The notes: generated by a model from the letters alone, not told the origin. A stretch of DNA of 64,000 bases from Macropodus opercularis (GCA_030770545.1 CM061100.1:3603501-3667500); one strand, 5' to 3'; positions 40,701-55,700 are shown, numbered from the stretch's first letter. Numbers and translations are program-made.

Positions 40701-43700
40701 GTGTTTCGCTATTAATCGGAACGATCTTTGACATTAATTTGCATTGGCCTATGTCAGTATTACAATTACACTAGTCATTGCACTCGATATATTACTTCAC
40801 ATGTGCTCAAAGTGAGTAGAAAGCCAACAACAGTCTTACTAACATGCCACCTCACCAGTTCCATGAGTGTCATGTCTTTCAAACATCAGAAATCAGATAA
40901 TCCTGTACATAGCATGAGTGACCATTCGTCACGCCAGTAAATTCTCCATGGACTGTATGACGTGTACAGTGGGTCATTTGTGTTTTTAGTTTAAAATCCC
41001 AAATAATTGAATGCTGATTTACGTAGGTATCATCAACCACCTTGGTCTCTAAAGGTGGGTATCATTATCAGCCACTGAGCAACCACCATTGGCCAACCAC
41101 TGCTTGTGGCTGAACCTGTAGTCCTGTGGGCAGAGTGAGGATGTTCTGTTTTACTGCCACTCTGCACTGACCTGCTTCCTCATATATCCCTGCGTATTCA
41201 ACCTGAATTTAAAAAAAGGGGGTTGGAGAAAACCATGGAACACCTCATTATACAAAGTGCTTTTCTTTATATAGTAGTTTATTCATGATACACCTTTCAC
41301 AGACATGCTTAAAAGGCTGGTTTTGCAGGGACAGTCTCCTTTTTCCAGTATGTTTGCTGCAGTTTCTGCCCAGAGGACAAAGCATCAGCCAATCAATAAA
41401 GGACTAGGAAATGATCTGTGGAAGGGGATGCAACTTTTTACTCATTATTACACTATATGACTGCTGCTTAGTACACAGCCATGAACAAATAGTAGTAGTT
41501 GGTAGTAGTCGTGAACGGTTCCCTTTTCTAAAATGCATATTATGAAAAGCATTTGAAATCATTCGTGTGAAATGACTCTGAGGAATTTGTTCCTTTAATT
41601 GTACCAGAGATGGAAACTTGTTCATTATTTTGTTTGTGTGCATGATAATTAAAAAAAACGAAGCACAAGTTATTTTAGTGTGTGGTTGATTATGCATTGC
41701 TCTCATAGTAGAAAGAACCACTGCTTAATTATTGCTTAGTGACTGTGAGGAAGTCTTGTTGTTTGTGACGGACACATCTGCCATCTGAGCTTTTTAAGAA
41801 GCTATGAAAAGTGCAAAGAGTTTGGTTTTGGCGCAGAGCATTTGAAGTTTTGCGATAAAATATATAATGTGGCATCTGTCTGTCAGTCCGCGGTGTGATG
41901 TGAGCGCACAAAGTGTCAAGAGGATGACAAGTAGTCCACTGTACAGACAAGATAAGCTTTGTACAGCACTCTAACACAGGGAGATGGTACCACTCCTCAC
42001 TGCTTCAGGCCATTTACTCACAAGAACGCTTATGCTTCTCTGTCTCTCTGTATCTGTCTCGGTCTTGTACTCAAGCTGTGAAGTGATTGGTTCTCTTGTG
42101 GCTGTTTGTCTGTAGGATCAGTCTCCTATCTCAAGTACTTTATAGCGCCTGTTTGTGTCGTGCCGCTCTTGCCAAACAGCTGCCTTGCAATGAGAACTCT
42201 GAATTCATCTTGGTGGATCACAGGGTTTTTAGCTGTCGCAGTGTCTCTGTTCTGTTTCTGCCTGATGTTAGAGATACTGACAGGCTGGGTATTTATAGCA
42301 CTTTGTGGTTCTTTAGTCTATTGGTTTCACCTAAGGTGAACCTGATTCCTGCCAACCCATCTGCTCTCAGTCTGCTGAAACATTCAGTTCAGATGGCGAG
42401 CTTTAAATGGAATGCTAAAAAATGCAGCAAACCACAGTAGCCAGAAGGTCACTTGAAGGATCAGCCGGACGTTTGTGTTGGGAGCAGTGAGCTTCGGTGT
42501 CTTGTGTGAATCTGTCTGGATGCGTGTGTAGTGTAAAATGATGCTAAGCCTGTCTAGGTAAGGTAGGTTATCTAACAGTAGAAACAGACGTAGTGAGTCT
42601 AGGTCACCGTGGAGTCTGAAGTCTGGCCAGAAAAGAGGGAGCGGCTCTCCATGAGGGAGAGGAAACTGTCCTTGTAGTCTCAGCGTCAGGGGTGGAAGGA
42701 ACAGGAGGGGTACCCAGGATGATGTGTAGATGTGTGATTTCCCGCCTTGCGATTACCCTCTACTTCACATGTGCTTGCTTTGCCTTCCTATAAAACCCCA
42801 CGTGTCAGGTCCAGAGCCTCGTTCATCCTTCTGTCACATTAGTGGAATCAGGAAGTGTCAGTTCATTGGATTCCTAGTCTGTGTACACACATTGGCACCA
42901 GGTCAATATCACAATTAGAGCTACAACTAAAGATTATTTAGGTTACTGATTATCTGTTGATTAGGTTCTCAGTTAATCAATCTGTTATATAACAAACACT
43001 AACATGTGCTCTAAAGTTGTTTTTTTTTTCACCATTTGTGTAGCCGTCCTTGTCTATTCAGCACCTTTGTCTGTGCGACATAATGTGCATCCAGTTTTCA
43101 CGTTTCTCGCTTTACAGTTGGGGCATTAAAGGCTTTCAGCTCATATGCAATAGATATCGTTCTGTTTATTTCCTATGCCCTGAAACACTGGGCCCTACAG
43201 CCTCCCCTCTGTAACATGTGAATATAGGGACTCTTTGTGTACTCATCTGATTCTTTCTGGGGATGTAGATGCTTGTCTGCATTGTGTCTATGTGTGTGTC
43301 TGTTTCAAACAGGACAATTGAGTGACCCAGACCTTAGGGCTCCATCCATAGCTTTCAATGCAATTCAGCCAAGCTGCTGTGCCAAGTGCTCCCATTAACT
43401 AGTTCCATTAGCTCGCCCGGTGCCCAGTAAGTGACCTCGGCCCATACTGAACCCATTCAGCTACAACTACAGTTGCAGGGAATGAGGAATATATGAATAT
43501 TCATAATAATGTTTAAGGTCAGCCACAGCCCCAAGTCAGGACACCGTGTTAAAAGGCGTTACTGTTTAACATTAAAGCTGCCACATGCAAGGTTCACACA
43601 TAAGTTGCTGGTAATTTCATCTCCATTAAACACATGCATGCAGACATAAAAGGAAGCGTGTGAAAAAGCCCATCAAATGCTGAGCAATAGTTGGGTAATA

Positions 43701-46700
43701 TTCAGTGCCTCAGTGGGAGTAAATGTTGTTGTTTAAGTGCCAGAAGTCTTTTCAGACAAACCTTTTTGGTCTTCAAAAACGTCACACACAACCTAGAACC
43801 CATGAAATGTGTAGACTAACTACCAAGAATCAGTTGAAGGAAGGCAAACATGTGGCGCTAACACTGGACAGAGAGACTTGTTGGTTTCATAGTTAAACAG
43901 GGGAGGCATTGAGGATAGAGACTCGTAAATGTTTATGCCGCCACACAATACTAATGGACCCACCCTCTTTGAGAACAGCACCATCCAGGCTCCTGGACTG
44001 GATTTGACACAGTATTAAGCCCTGCATCAGTTAAAGGGAAGACTCACCCTTGATGAATAATGTGTGATTTATGAAAATAAACAACAGAGCTCAATATGAA
44101 ATGAAAAACGCTTTTGATCATCACACAGTATTTACAGTATCATCACATTGCTCAGCACTTCTTCTGAGGAGTTTTTTTTTACTTCTGCATCCCCTGTGAC
44201 TGTAGTTAACCTGTCCACTATGTGATCGAACACACCCAGTTACTTTCACATTCACATAAAAACTTCAAGTCTCCAATCTGGAATATTAAATCCAAACACA
44301 GTAATTAATTCCATATGTTAATCAAAACTGATTTGATATTTAGGAACATCAAGTTGTGTTACTATCAAGCTGAATACAGTGTTTATGAATATGAATATTA
44401 GTGTCATTAAACAATAAAAGTAAAACAAAACACCTCAGTGTATTCCTTTTGCTTGTTTGATGAAATCATGCTGCAATTCAATTCTTTTACAACAGTTCTT
44501 AAGAAAATAATCCCAGTCTAGACATAAAAGACTTCTCTCAGACTTTGTATAATATAGTTTAAATAAAACGCATAATGAACTAATCAACGTGGCAGCATTT
44601 CATTATCCTACCTACAAGAACATTTAAGGCATTTTGGAATTTCGGATTCGGACAACTTTACTTTCAGCGTCAGCTTTAACAGTTTCAGAGCTTCACACCG
44701 ACCACACGTCATCTGCAAGATGTGTAGTTATAGGGCTGCGAAGACGTAGGATTCAACGTCATTAGCCTTGAGCGCAAACATAGTATGTTCTTGTAAACTG
44801 TGTTATGACTGTAAAACGTTGTGTTTGGTGCCCTTCATATTTCTGCGTCACATCCTATTTGTCTGTCGTGGTGCAACAGCAGAAATCTTTGTGTCTTTGT
44901 GCGTGCACTACACTGTTGCAAAACATTGCTTCAAGCTACTATTTTTGTTGCTCTAAATGACAGCACGTGCAGGCAGTAGGTTGTGCACCATCATATTACT
45001 CTGCTGCAAGAAAACATAAATGATCTCACATCTTGGTGACCCAGTTAAGCTCACTGTTACTTATGATAGAAACAAAACGATATAAACATACATCAAAGTA
45101 AAACCGACGCTGTGCAGAACCTTTCATATATGATATGAATAAAACATCTGTCTTGATGTAACTGAGTTACGGATTCACCCCTTTAATCTAAATGCGATGG
45201 AATTAAAAGTATAATGAAGACAACACCATACTAATACACACACTCAAGAATGCAAGGTGTGTCACCAAGAGATTAGATTGCATTTTTTCGTATGTGCCTC
45301 TACATGCTGTGTGTTGCTCATTATGGCTTTCGAAATAGTCTCATCCCCACTGATAAATGTAGTTTGGTTATGAGTTGCATTGCACAGTACTGAGTGGGAA
45401 TAATGGAATTCAGTTGCTTATCAACTTGCTGCTTCGTAGTTATTACCATACTAAAGTTAGTAAAAGTGGTGAACAGCTTAAAATGTTAGAGGGTTGGTTT
45501 TAAAGAAGCAGAGATCAGAAAAAGAAAAAAACTGAATATGCATATTCTGTAAGACAATAATAACACTGGGTCTATGGTGAAATAGGTAATGAAACAATCT
45601 GCAAACTTTTGTTTAAATTATTAGTTTTTCCTATTTCTGATCTTGCTGATTAATTAAAGTACCAATTTCTTTGATTGGTACTTGTTTGGATGCCATTTAA
45701 AATGATTCACCCTTTATGTTTATATTAGGACTTGGACTCATTGGAAAGTAGAACAAATCTAATAATTGGATGTGTCCATTTCATTGATAATTTCATTGTC
45801 CACATGGAAACGGGCCTCTGTGTCTTGAGTGTTCATTTGTTAAGTCAAATACCATAAATTGTAAGTGGTCCGAGCGTTCGCAGTGTCTTCTGAGCTTATT
45901 CAGTACGTGAGCTGGATGCTCCTGTGCTCTCATAGCCTCTTCTTGAACATCTGGAAAACGGAAGCACTGCTGGACGTCTTTCTCTATTACTTCTCAAATC
46001 AACCTTTAACCAAGGGCACGTTCCACATCGGGGCTTTCTGCCTCCCCTGGCATCCTTGGACTGTAGCTTGACTTGTGCTTCTTGTTGATAACCCAGGACA
46101 TTAAGGGGATTCCTATTGAAAAACTGAACACAGCCAGCAGGAAGCCAAACCACTACAATGGAGAAAATAAATAATTCACTGAGCACTTACCCATTTCCTG
46201 TAGAATTTTTTTTCTCTTTCCGCACCGTTTTCTCACTGCTGTTTGACTCACGTGCCCCAGGCTTGCATTCCTTTGTTGCTCTACAGCAGGCCTTGCCTGT
46301 GGAGATTGGGTGACACTTGGCGCTGTTTCTCTGTGGTTTTCATTTTACAGTGTTGCGAACAGTAATTCACTCACTATGTTGTCGTTTTTATTATCAAATA
46401 AGATCTCGCTGCATGCAGTCACATATAAACAATGCTACAACAATCTATTTTCATGAATGCCTGTGTGGTGTGCTTCTCATTTTTAGTTTTTATGGTCTGC
46501 CTAAATGTGCCTAGATTTACTATCAATACACTGTTAAGTGTGCCAAGCATTGGGAGAGCATTCCTTCAAAAGCCAAGTATGCATGTTAAATAATATTTTG
46601 TACAATCACTGGGCTGCACAATGGGTTTAGGGGTTGTGTGTCATAAATCTGCCGGACCCCTACTAGACTGGCAACACCATTCTTCAGCCCTAAGTAACAA

Positions 46701-49700
46701 TATCTCTCAACTAAACATGCTTTAAAGCTGTTTTTGCCTCTTATTCTTACCAGAGCAATGAGTAAATACTTTGCAGCGTGTATACTTGCTAAGCTTAGGC
46801 TAAGCTTTATATAATCTCCGCAGGCCCTAGCAAACATCTGAGTAAAGAGGGTCAAATGAACATTTTGGTCATACTAGTGTTGTGGCTTTAGGACCGGCTG
46901 TGTCAGTGTGTCTATATGTAGGTCAGTCGGTTCAGGACTTTGATCTACACAGATGTCTATCACTCTTTGGAATTTGGTAAAGTTGTTTATAATAATCAGG
47001 TGGACACGGATCCCTCTAACTTTCATCCAAATTACAATCAATCTCCAGTGTATCTCTAATCTCCACTACATTTATAACTGAATACCTGCAAAACACATCA
47101 TCATTTTCTATAGCATGGCAAATATTCCAGCTCTATCGGACTGAGAGTTAGATTGTAGAGACTGCCATTAAAATAATATTTAAATTGAGTGTACAGTCTA
47201 TGTATTTCATCTCCATGAAATACATTATCTACAGTTTACTATCTTCTTGTGCTTGGTGCAGCTGATTTAAGATTAACTATCTCCCGTATAAGCTTTTTCG
47301 AAGTTCTTCCTTCTTCCTTCTCAACAGCTGGCCCAGTGACCTTTGTGACTCTGGTTGCAGTCTTTTAGAAGGCTCAGCATGTCCATATACGCAGGGTTTG
47401 CACGCATACACTTTCGTTGAACAGCCCTTTACTTAGGGAGGTCAGTAGGAGGTGACAGCTGTGTGTGTAACCTTAAGAACAGCGTCCTCTGTATCCCACC
47501 ACTCCGTTTTCATCCTGTTCTGAAGTTGGGGTGTGGGAGCAGCGAGGGGCCGACCAGCTGTCCTGTATATATCACACCTGTACTGGACAAGACCCAGAAC
47601 AATCTGTCCGTCTGTCAGCTCCTCAGTCAAATCTGGACAAGCTCAAATGTCGCAAGTGTGTGGTAGGTGTAGTGTGTTGTGTCCTTACCAGCATGAATAT
47701 CTTCAGTTCACGTTGACAAGACCCTTAGAAGGTTATATACTGTAAACGTGAGGCCTAATATCTCTTTTATTTCATAATTATTTCAGTTGATTCACTTCAT
47801 TTAAAATGAGCAAGTTAAAACGGCTCTATTTACACTTACTAAAAATTCCTAACTTGTTTTACTTTCTCCTAAACGCAGATCTTTGTCTGTTTTAATAAAC
47901 AGTTTACCATAACAAGATTTAAGTGTCTAGAAAACAGTGTTTCATGAATGTCTCCGTCCGACAGCCCTTCAGGAATGCACAAGATCTGATTCATGTAATT
48001 TATTCATTGTTCCTTTGTGTGAACGTGTTGGTGTTTGCCTCACGTTTTGTGGTGCATTACAGTTAGAGTTAGGATTTTGGCACTGATAGAAACAGTGACA
48101 ACCACCTTATTGAGACAGGGAACGTAAGTCGAGTTTAATCCCATGTTAAGTATGTATCTAGTAATCATTTCAAGGTGTGTTGAAGAAATTTAACTGTGTG
48201 TTTTTGCCAGAGAGACTCGTAAATTGTGTGTGTATGTATTTGCTTATTGTGCAATGAAACTTTGAGGCTTTACTCCCAGCAGAAGGCTCCTGGGATCTGA
48301 CTACACCACAGCCTTGTGCTGTGAGAACTCGCCTAGGCTTTGTTCAAGAGTCCTTTAGACGCGAGTGTTTCTTTAAATAGGACCTTTAAAAAGGTCCTAT
48401 CGCTTTTTACAGCAGTAATGTCTTTAAGTATATTAAATTATCCAAAATACTTAAACTTTCGTTTTTATTATAAGCAATCCAATTTTAGTGCCTTTTCTTC
48501 ATGCATCACACAGAAAAACTTTTGCTACCTGCCCCAAATTGGGCAGAATACCTAAAGCTACACACATCACACTGTACTCTACAAGTTACTGTGAAGCTCC
48601 AGTGTTGCATAGCAGGACTCAAAGGAGCTGTGAACCCGAAAGTGTGCAGGAATGAGGCTTTGGAGTTTTAGCACGAAACAGGAAAAAAGTCAAACTATTT
48701 GAAAACTCGCTGCTCGCCGCATTTCTGAAAACAAAGCTATGTACGTATTTTGCAGGTACATTAGACTACACAGGGTGTAGGAGACACACAGAGGCCTAGG
48801 CTGCAGGAAAACTGTGTTTACTGTGAGGTTTTTCTCTCTCTGTGACTAGTCAAATTCAGTGTAAGAGACATTACAACCAATGACATCACCACCTCATAAC
48901 TCTAGCTAGCAGCAGGCAGGCAGCTGGGGAGAGCAGGAAGGATTGTTGGCTTGTGTGGTGGGGGGCGGAGGCTGGATGCTGAATTACATGACTATAACCC
49001 AGCACCTCGCTTTTTCGTTCTTTCACCCTGTTCATTTCTTCCTATTGATGATGTAATTTCTAAACTGAGCCAGACTTCTAGTGAACTTTGGAGGAAGAGG
49101 GGATGGTTAGGTTCCCAGTACTAATAAGGAAAGGAAGTGGTAGAGCACTGAATAAAGCAAAGACAGGAGGGAACCAAACAAACGGCTGAGCCACAGGGTC
49201 TGCAATGGTGTCTGACCAGCTGTATCAATCATGACTGTGACTCATTGAGCTGATGTCACTGTTTCTCAACTCCGGGCTGGGACACGGACTTGCAGCTGTA
49301 AACTCGCACATAGTCCTTCTGGATCTGCGTTCAGCATGTTGTGATGTCTATAATCGTGCCAGGAATAAGAGGATCAACCAGGTCAAATGAATAGGATTAA
49401 TTCATATAGCGTCTGCTGTGCAATCGAAAGCATATGCTGCACGCTACACATTGCCACAAAGTACAATCCTGCCAGGATAGTGGTTTGGCTTGCGGCTAAA
49501 CTGGCTAACACAGGTATGTACAGCCTCAGGGTAGAAGAAACATAATGCACACACACTGTGGGCCGTGGCTGTGCTGTTCAGACTATTTAGATGCGCTACA
49601 GAAGTACAGCTTTCCCTGTGGCTGTGCTACAGAGTATTGGTCCGGTTGAATGGGGCAGGTTGAACCTTTTTGCAGCGTCTTTACTATCTTGTCTCTAGTC

Positions 49701-52700
49701 TGTCTCCCTGGTAAAGTCTTTGTCTGTTTTCCGACTTTTTTTTTTTTGTGTCACCTTTTTTGTGTCATCTGTCTTGTGGTGGTTTGTTTGTGCCATGAGG
49801 AGGCTGAATTTTATTTTTACCTTTCTCAACTGTTGCGTCTTGTACAAAGTTGATGTATTTATGGGTGAAATGTGCTTCTGCTTGTCATGTATATACAGTA
49901 CGAGTGATTTGACCTGTGTGCATGCTAAGAATGAGATCAAATACAGATTAAAAGTGACAGAGCAGCAACTCAGTTAGTGGTTAGAGCTGCCTTCTAGCAC
50001 AAGTTATTTACTAAGACCTGCAAAACTGCTTGTGTTGGTTTTTTCTACGCTGAGATAAAGGTTTTAAAAATGCAGCGTAGAACAAGAGCCTCGGATCACA
50101 CATACCTCATCCCAGGCATTGGCACTGGAAGGAAACTCTACTGGAAACATTCTCATCAGTATTTTCAATGAGACACTCACACTCATCCTTGTCTGCATCA
50201 GCAAACTTTGGCTTTTGCTCAGTGTAAAGGATGATGAGGATTATGCGTGTGGAGAAGGAACAGTAGGGAGGATGTGTGCATGGCGTGTGGATCGATGGTC
50301 CAGATGAAAGCACTGCCTGGTTGGAAGTCTAGTTTGTGGTGTTTTCCTGCTGTTGATTGCTATTCAGCATTTAGAGTTTTTATGCTGATGGCTGTGGAAT
50401 GCCCGACCCCATTCGAAGGAAGATTACAGCTGATAGAGGTGTAATTTTGTCACTGATATAAACCCACACTTCCTGCGGTTCCTGCTGCTGTTGTTATTTA
50501 TCTCCTGATTCAGTTTGTTTTCGGAGGCAGGGCAGAGAGGCGAAGTGGGCTGTAAGTGAGCAGTCATTCTTCTCTCCATGCATGTGTCTGAGCACATCAT
50601 GGACTGTTCCAGCAGCTTGCCTAGCAGATTTATGTGAGAAACAAAAGATGATACCTCTGCCTTTCTCCTTTTCCTTAAAATATCATTCTTATAGTTGTAT
50701 CTTGCATGTGTCAAATGTGTTTCTTGTGTCTTCACTTCACAATAGTTTTAGCCAAGTGTCCTTGGGATATCAATTCCTCAGAGTGCTTGTACCATCTGTT
50801 TATATCTAATTTCTCTTCCCCCTGAGATCTTTCCACCATGACTGACCACTTCCCTGTTTTCCCCTTTGCCCACAGACTCGCAACGGTCCCATCTGTCCTC
50901 TTTCACCATGAAATTGAAGGACAAGTTCCATTCTCCCAAGATCAAGAGGATTCCCTCCAAGAAAGGCAAGCAACAGCAGCATGAGCCACCAGCCAAGTCT
51001 ACAGAGAAACCTGCGAACAAGGTATATGTACAGTCGTGTGCCAGAAAATCTGTGTGTGTGTTATGGGAAATCCATCTCTTTCCCACCTATTCTTCGTGTT
51101 TGTTTGCCTATTTGTGAAACGCCTGTTTTCCTGTCTCATGGATTGTGCCTCCCATACTCTATTGTGTCAGTGTGTGTGTGGATCGGCCTGCTGGTTCCCA
51201 CAGCTCCCCACTCAAGGCGGTGGCTGGCTGAGCTACAGCAGGTGTCTAAACCTAGGGCGTGAAAGAAACTGGACCACTTCCTGGTTGAATTCAAGCCTCT
51301 CCCTATTAAGATTTGTTTGTGTGACTAATACAGGAAGGACACAGAAACAGACAAATGTGGGAAATATAGTCCTTCTGTCACTTACTGCCCAAATGATAGC
51401 ATGTTTGAAGTAAGTGTACACATGGTAAAAACAAATATAGTGTGTATATATATATATATATATTTATTTTAGAAATCCCATCTTTGAGGCTGTCGTCGTA
51501 ATGATTTCTTAGTCCTCACTGCAGCCAACTTCAGCTCTTGCTTGTTAAGTGTCTCTGCCTGTTAAATTGATTTTGTGGAATTCAGCAGGTGATGGACTTA
51601 GCCAGTAAAACATTTTTCTCTTCAAATCAAAATTACTTTTGGTTGCCTGGCCACATCCTTCCAATAATTTCTCCACTGAATTATCAGTTATTATCTGTTT
51701 AGATGCATTTGATGAGCACTCTGAAAGTTCCTGTATGTCCTTATTCACTCTGTTTCTTCTGTTGGGATACTTGTCCAAACTGTAACAGGATCGTGTGTGA
51801 TAAATGAGGTAATTTTCCTTTTCCCCCACCACACTTTCCTCTTTGATTAAATTCTTTAATACGCCAAAAGAGATCACAAATGCAGTTCTTTCAGTATTGT
51901 TGTGAACATACACAAATTAAAGCTGTGGTTTAGCACTTTATTGTGGTGTACATTAATTTATTTAGAATTTAATGTGCTGAAACAAATCAAACAGACTGCA
52001 TGTACCCCAGCTGTCCTGCTGTGAAAGAGTAAAGAAACTGAAAGGGCCTGTTGCTATGAGACAGATATGACTCCAAGCCACATCACTTAATAGATTTGCT
52101 TTGAACTACAGTATGAGCAAACCACAGGGATAAAAGAAACAGAGCAGAGAGCCCGGACTGATTTAACAGCTGAGGCACTAAATAGATAAGTGATATTTTC
52201 TACTTGTACTTTACGTCGTTTCCTAGCTTTTTTGTCTTTGTATTTTTCCAGAAGGTGAGTCGGCTCGAGGAGCATGAGAAGGAGGTGGTCAGTGCGCTGC
52301 GTTACTTCAAGACAATCGTGGACAAAATGGTTGTGGAGAAGAAGGTGCTGGAGATGCTCCCAGGCTCGGCTAGCAAGGTGCTCGAAGCCATCCTGCCTTT
52401 AGTTCAGGTTGAGGCGCGGATACAACATAGGTGAGTCACGTGTTTTAATAAAAGCTGAAGATTTGTTGGGACTCCTATGATTCCTTCCACAAGATAGACA
52501 TCCTTATGTATCTTTTACACTGTGGAGACCCGACTTCATTTTCCAACTTTCATATCTTTCTGTTTAATAAACTCTCTGACTGCTCTCCTTTTTGCAGTAG
52601 ACTAAATTTACCGTGTACCACATGCCAATTCATGCTTTCCATTCTCTCATGTTCTGACGCAACTTCTGACATAGCTGCTGTGAATGCAGGACATGTTAGA

Positions 52701-55700
52701 ACTACGATGGTTTTGAGAAAGACAACAGACATCTCTTCCATCAGACTTCCTGGACTTCATGCCTTTAACATTACATGTACAATAGATGAAACATGTAATC
52801 AGGGATGCCTCCTTTGATTTGCCTTTAAGATGTAATAACTCAAAGCATACAGTTTTTTCACATCTTTCCTCATTGGCCCTTAGTCAGATGCAACCTTAGA
52901 CACTGTTGTTTTGGAAAAGACACGGCATGTTAGAACTCCTCGTTCTTTGTCTTTGTGCCTTTCCCAGCTATCATTACAGATGAATGTATAGAGGTCTGGA
53001 GTAACAGAGTCTGTATCTCACAGCTTTGAGTTTAGAAGCCGTTGATAGATTGTTGCTGTAACACCACAGGGGTTTTGTCCTAAGTTTAAAGTTTCTCACC
53101 CCAATAGAGTTTTAGTTTCTTGCTTAATTTTAAAACTACAGGTATCCCACATGCCTTTTGTTAAATTTCTATTTTGTGTTTGTGACATATTGAAAGAATG
53201 TTGTTAATGATGCTAAGGTCTTAAGTCCATAGTGGTTGTCTGTCCTGAATTAAATCTATGTTGGTCAAATAACCGGGTCAACAGTGGGTGTGGAGACAGT
53301 TGATGGATATTCCAGCATGTGAAGTAGCTTCAGCATGTTGGTACAGGCTTGCGCCACACCCTAGTGTCGGGACAATCCACTGCTCGCTACAGGCAGAAAC
53401 ACCAGTCCTGATCCCTGTGAAGCTATACATTCTTCTGTCAACGTTAGATAACATGTCCCACTGTCCAAACATGCAATCAGCTATTCCTGCAGTTCCTCCA
53501 CATGCCTAATGTGTAGTTTTGCAGATGGTCTTATGCCACAGGCTCTTGTTTCCTCTGCATTTTTGGTCTTCCTCCCACTTCTTTTGCATTTTTTCCATTG
53601 CTTTGTTCTACTCTCACTTTCACCTATATCAATTTCAACAGTTCAGCGCTGTCGTCCTGCCATAACCGTGTATACCAGAGTTTGGCCAACCTCATCCGTT
53701 GGGCAGACCAGGTCATGCTGGATGGCATTGACTTGGATGACAAAGAGAATGTGGCATCTGTCACCAGTGTCATCAAAGCAGTGCTGGATGGAGTAAAGGT
53801 ATGTCATCCAATGAAAAAGAAAGGCTGTGCATGACTAATGGTTGACTACATTCTACCGTGCAACCTGTTGGGTTTTCCCCACCTTGAGTCGTGTGCATAC
53901 AGATAATGTTATTATTAATATTATTACTAAAACTGGTTGTCTTCTATGATCAGGAATTGGTGAAGCTGACCATAGAGAAGCAGGAGCATCCATCGCCTAC
54001 AACTCCTAACAAGCCGGCCCCACCTGTTACCACCGCTGAGAGGTGAGTGCAACTCTCCAGAATTCAAACATTCACACAGTCAGAGTAGCTCACTCACTCA
54101 GAAACTATTATGTGTGTAGCAGCGTATCATCGGAGACGCCCATGATTGATCGGGAGCAGCAGGTCTCACATAAGACGTCTCCGGCAGCTACTCCTGCAGT
54201 GGCTGCTTCTGAAGTACCAGATGAGGATGTAGCCCCACCCAAACCCCCCCTTCCAGAAGCCAAGATGGCAGAGCTCAGGTGAGAATGAGAAACGCAATGG
54301 AAGTGAAGTTATAATTGGAGTATGTCTTTTGTTTTGTGGTTATTTATAATTCAGCAGGTTTGTATGTAAGCAATATAAATTAAAAAAATATATAAAAAAC
54401 TAAAATATTAATACATTTTTCAACCAACCAGTCTCCCTGAAGCTGGCACTTCAGATGCAGTAGTTTGTGGTATCTCAAATTTTTCCTCTTATTTCTCTGT
54501 TTTGTTTTCATTCAGCAAGTTTCGGAGATTAGGGGTGGTTTTGATGTGGCTAAAAATATTCTGTGACCATTTACACACTAGGCTATTTTTAGTATGGTTT
54601 CCGGAAATGGTTGTTGCCATCATTGTCATTCTTCCAGTGAGGAATGAGTAGCTTTTAGTGGGCGACATAGGCCTTGTTCATTTTTCAAGTTTATTTAGCT
54701 TTAAAAGTGGAAACATTTTGGTGTAAATTGCACTTTCTGGTGTAGTTGTACATTTTCAAACCTAAAATCAGCCACTACTCTCACACTATGACACACTGGT
54801 TGTTTGTTTCTCTCTCTTCCTTTCTCACTTTTTTCTGCTGCGTCTCTTTATTTCTTTCATATTTGGTTTCCCTTTGCATTCTGGGAACAGAGCACAGTTG
54901 AGTGCTGACGCTGGCCAAAGGAGACCCTCTGAAAAGGAAAAGTATGTTAGCCCATAGGATCATCTGTCTCCGTAATAACCATAATAATACCACCCTAGAC
55001 CGCCAGTAAAGCTTCTGGATTGGATGTATTTGTTTCTGACTTGCATGGTGGCATTATCCCAACATCTGTGTTTCTTCAGATCCCCTGCAAAGACCTGTCA
55101 TCCAATAAGAAGGCCAACCAGTGCATGAGAGTGTGTGACTGACCTATGCCGTGTCCCTTCTCTTGCCTTCTGTTCTTTGCCTCATTTTGACCTGATATTA
55201 ACTCGCTGAGAATTTTAGGTTTGACAAGCGAGACAGCTTCATGTCAAAGCTGAGAGTGGCTAACATGAAACATCCTCCCTTTCATCTCACTATTCCACAG
55301 GAGGGTTGAAGTGTGTGTGTGTGTGTGTGTTCATGTATTCATACATGGCTTTGTGTGTGCATACATGTCTGAGAAAGTGGCTTTTGAAGCTTGCCTGATT
55401 GTCCATATTGACTAAATCCTCAAACATGCTGGTTTTTCATTCTGCTTTTTCTGGTTTTCTTTTAACAGCCCTCCACCCGCTCTTCCACCTAAGAAGCGCC
55501 AGTCGGCCCCTTCGCCTACACGGGTGGCAGTGGTTGCCCCCATGAGTCGTGGCTCCAGTCTGCCCTGCAGTGTCCACAGACAGGTGAGAACCCAACTATA
55601 TGTCCTCATAAGATACAAGACTTCATGGTCTATTGTAGCATTCCTTCAGTTACACACATTATTTTAACCACTTAGAAATTCTCATCTGTGCAGCAGCAGG

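Larger units (their letters stand above)
38451..50875 (+). other. rapgef1: large rapgef1 intron before exon 2
   Basis: This 12.4-kb intron is AT-rich, with decayed repeats at 42916 and 46880 and a perfect 24-bp palindrome at 48377-48400. I found no nested gene or further exon; very short alternative first exons could be missed. Confidence 0.7.

Noticed and set aside
51545..51913. 122-codon open frame on the minus strand in rapgef1 intron 2
   Set aside because: AT-rich with no family resemblance and no splice or promoter context; a frame of this length is plausible by chance in this AT-rich intron.
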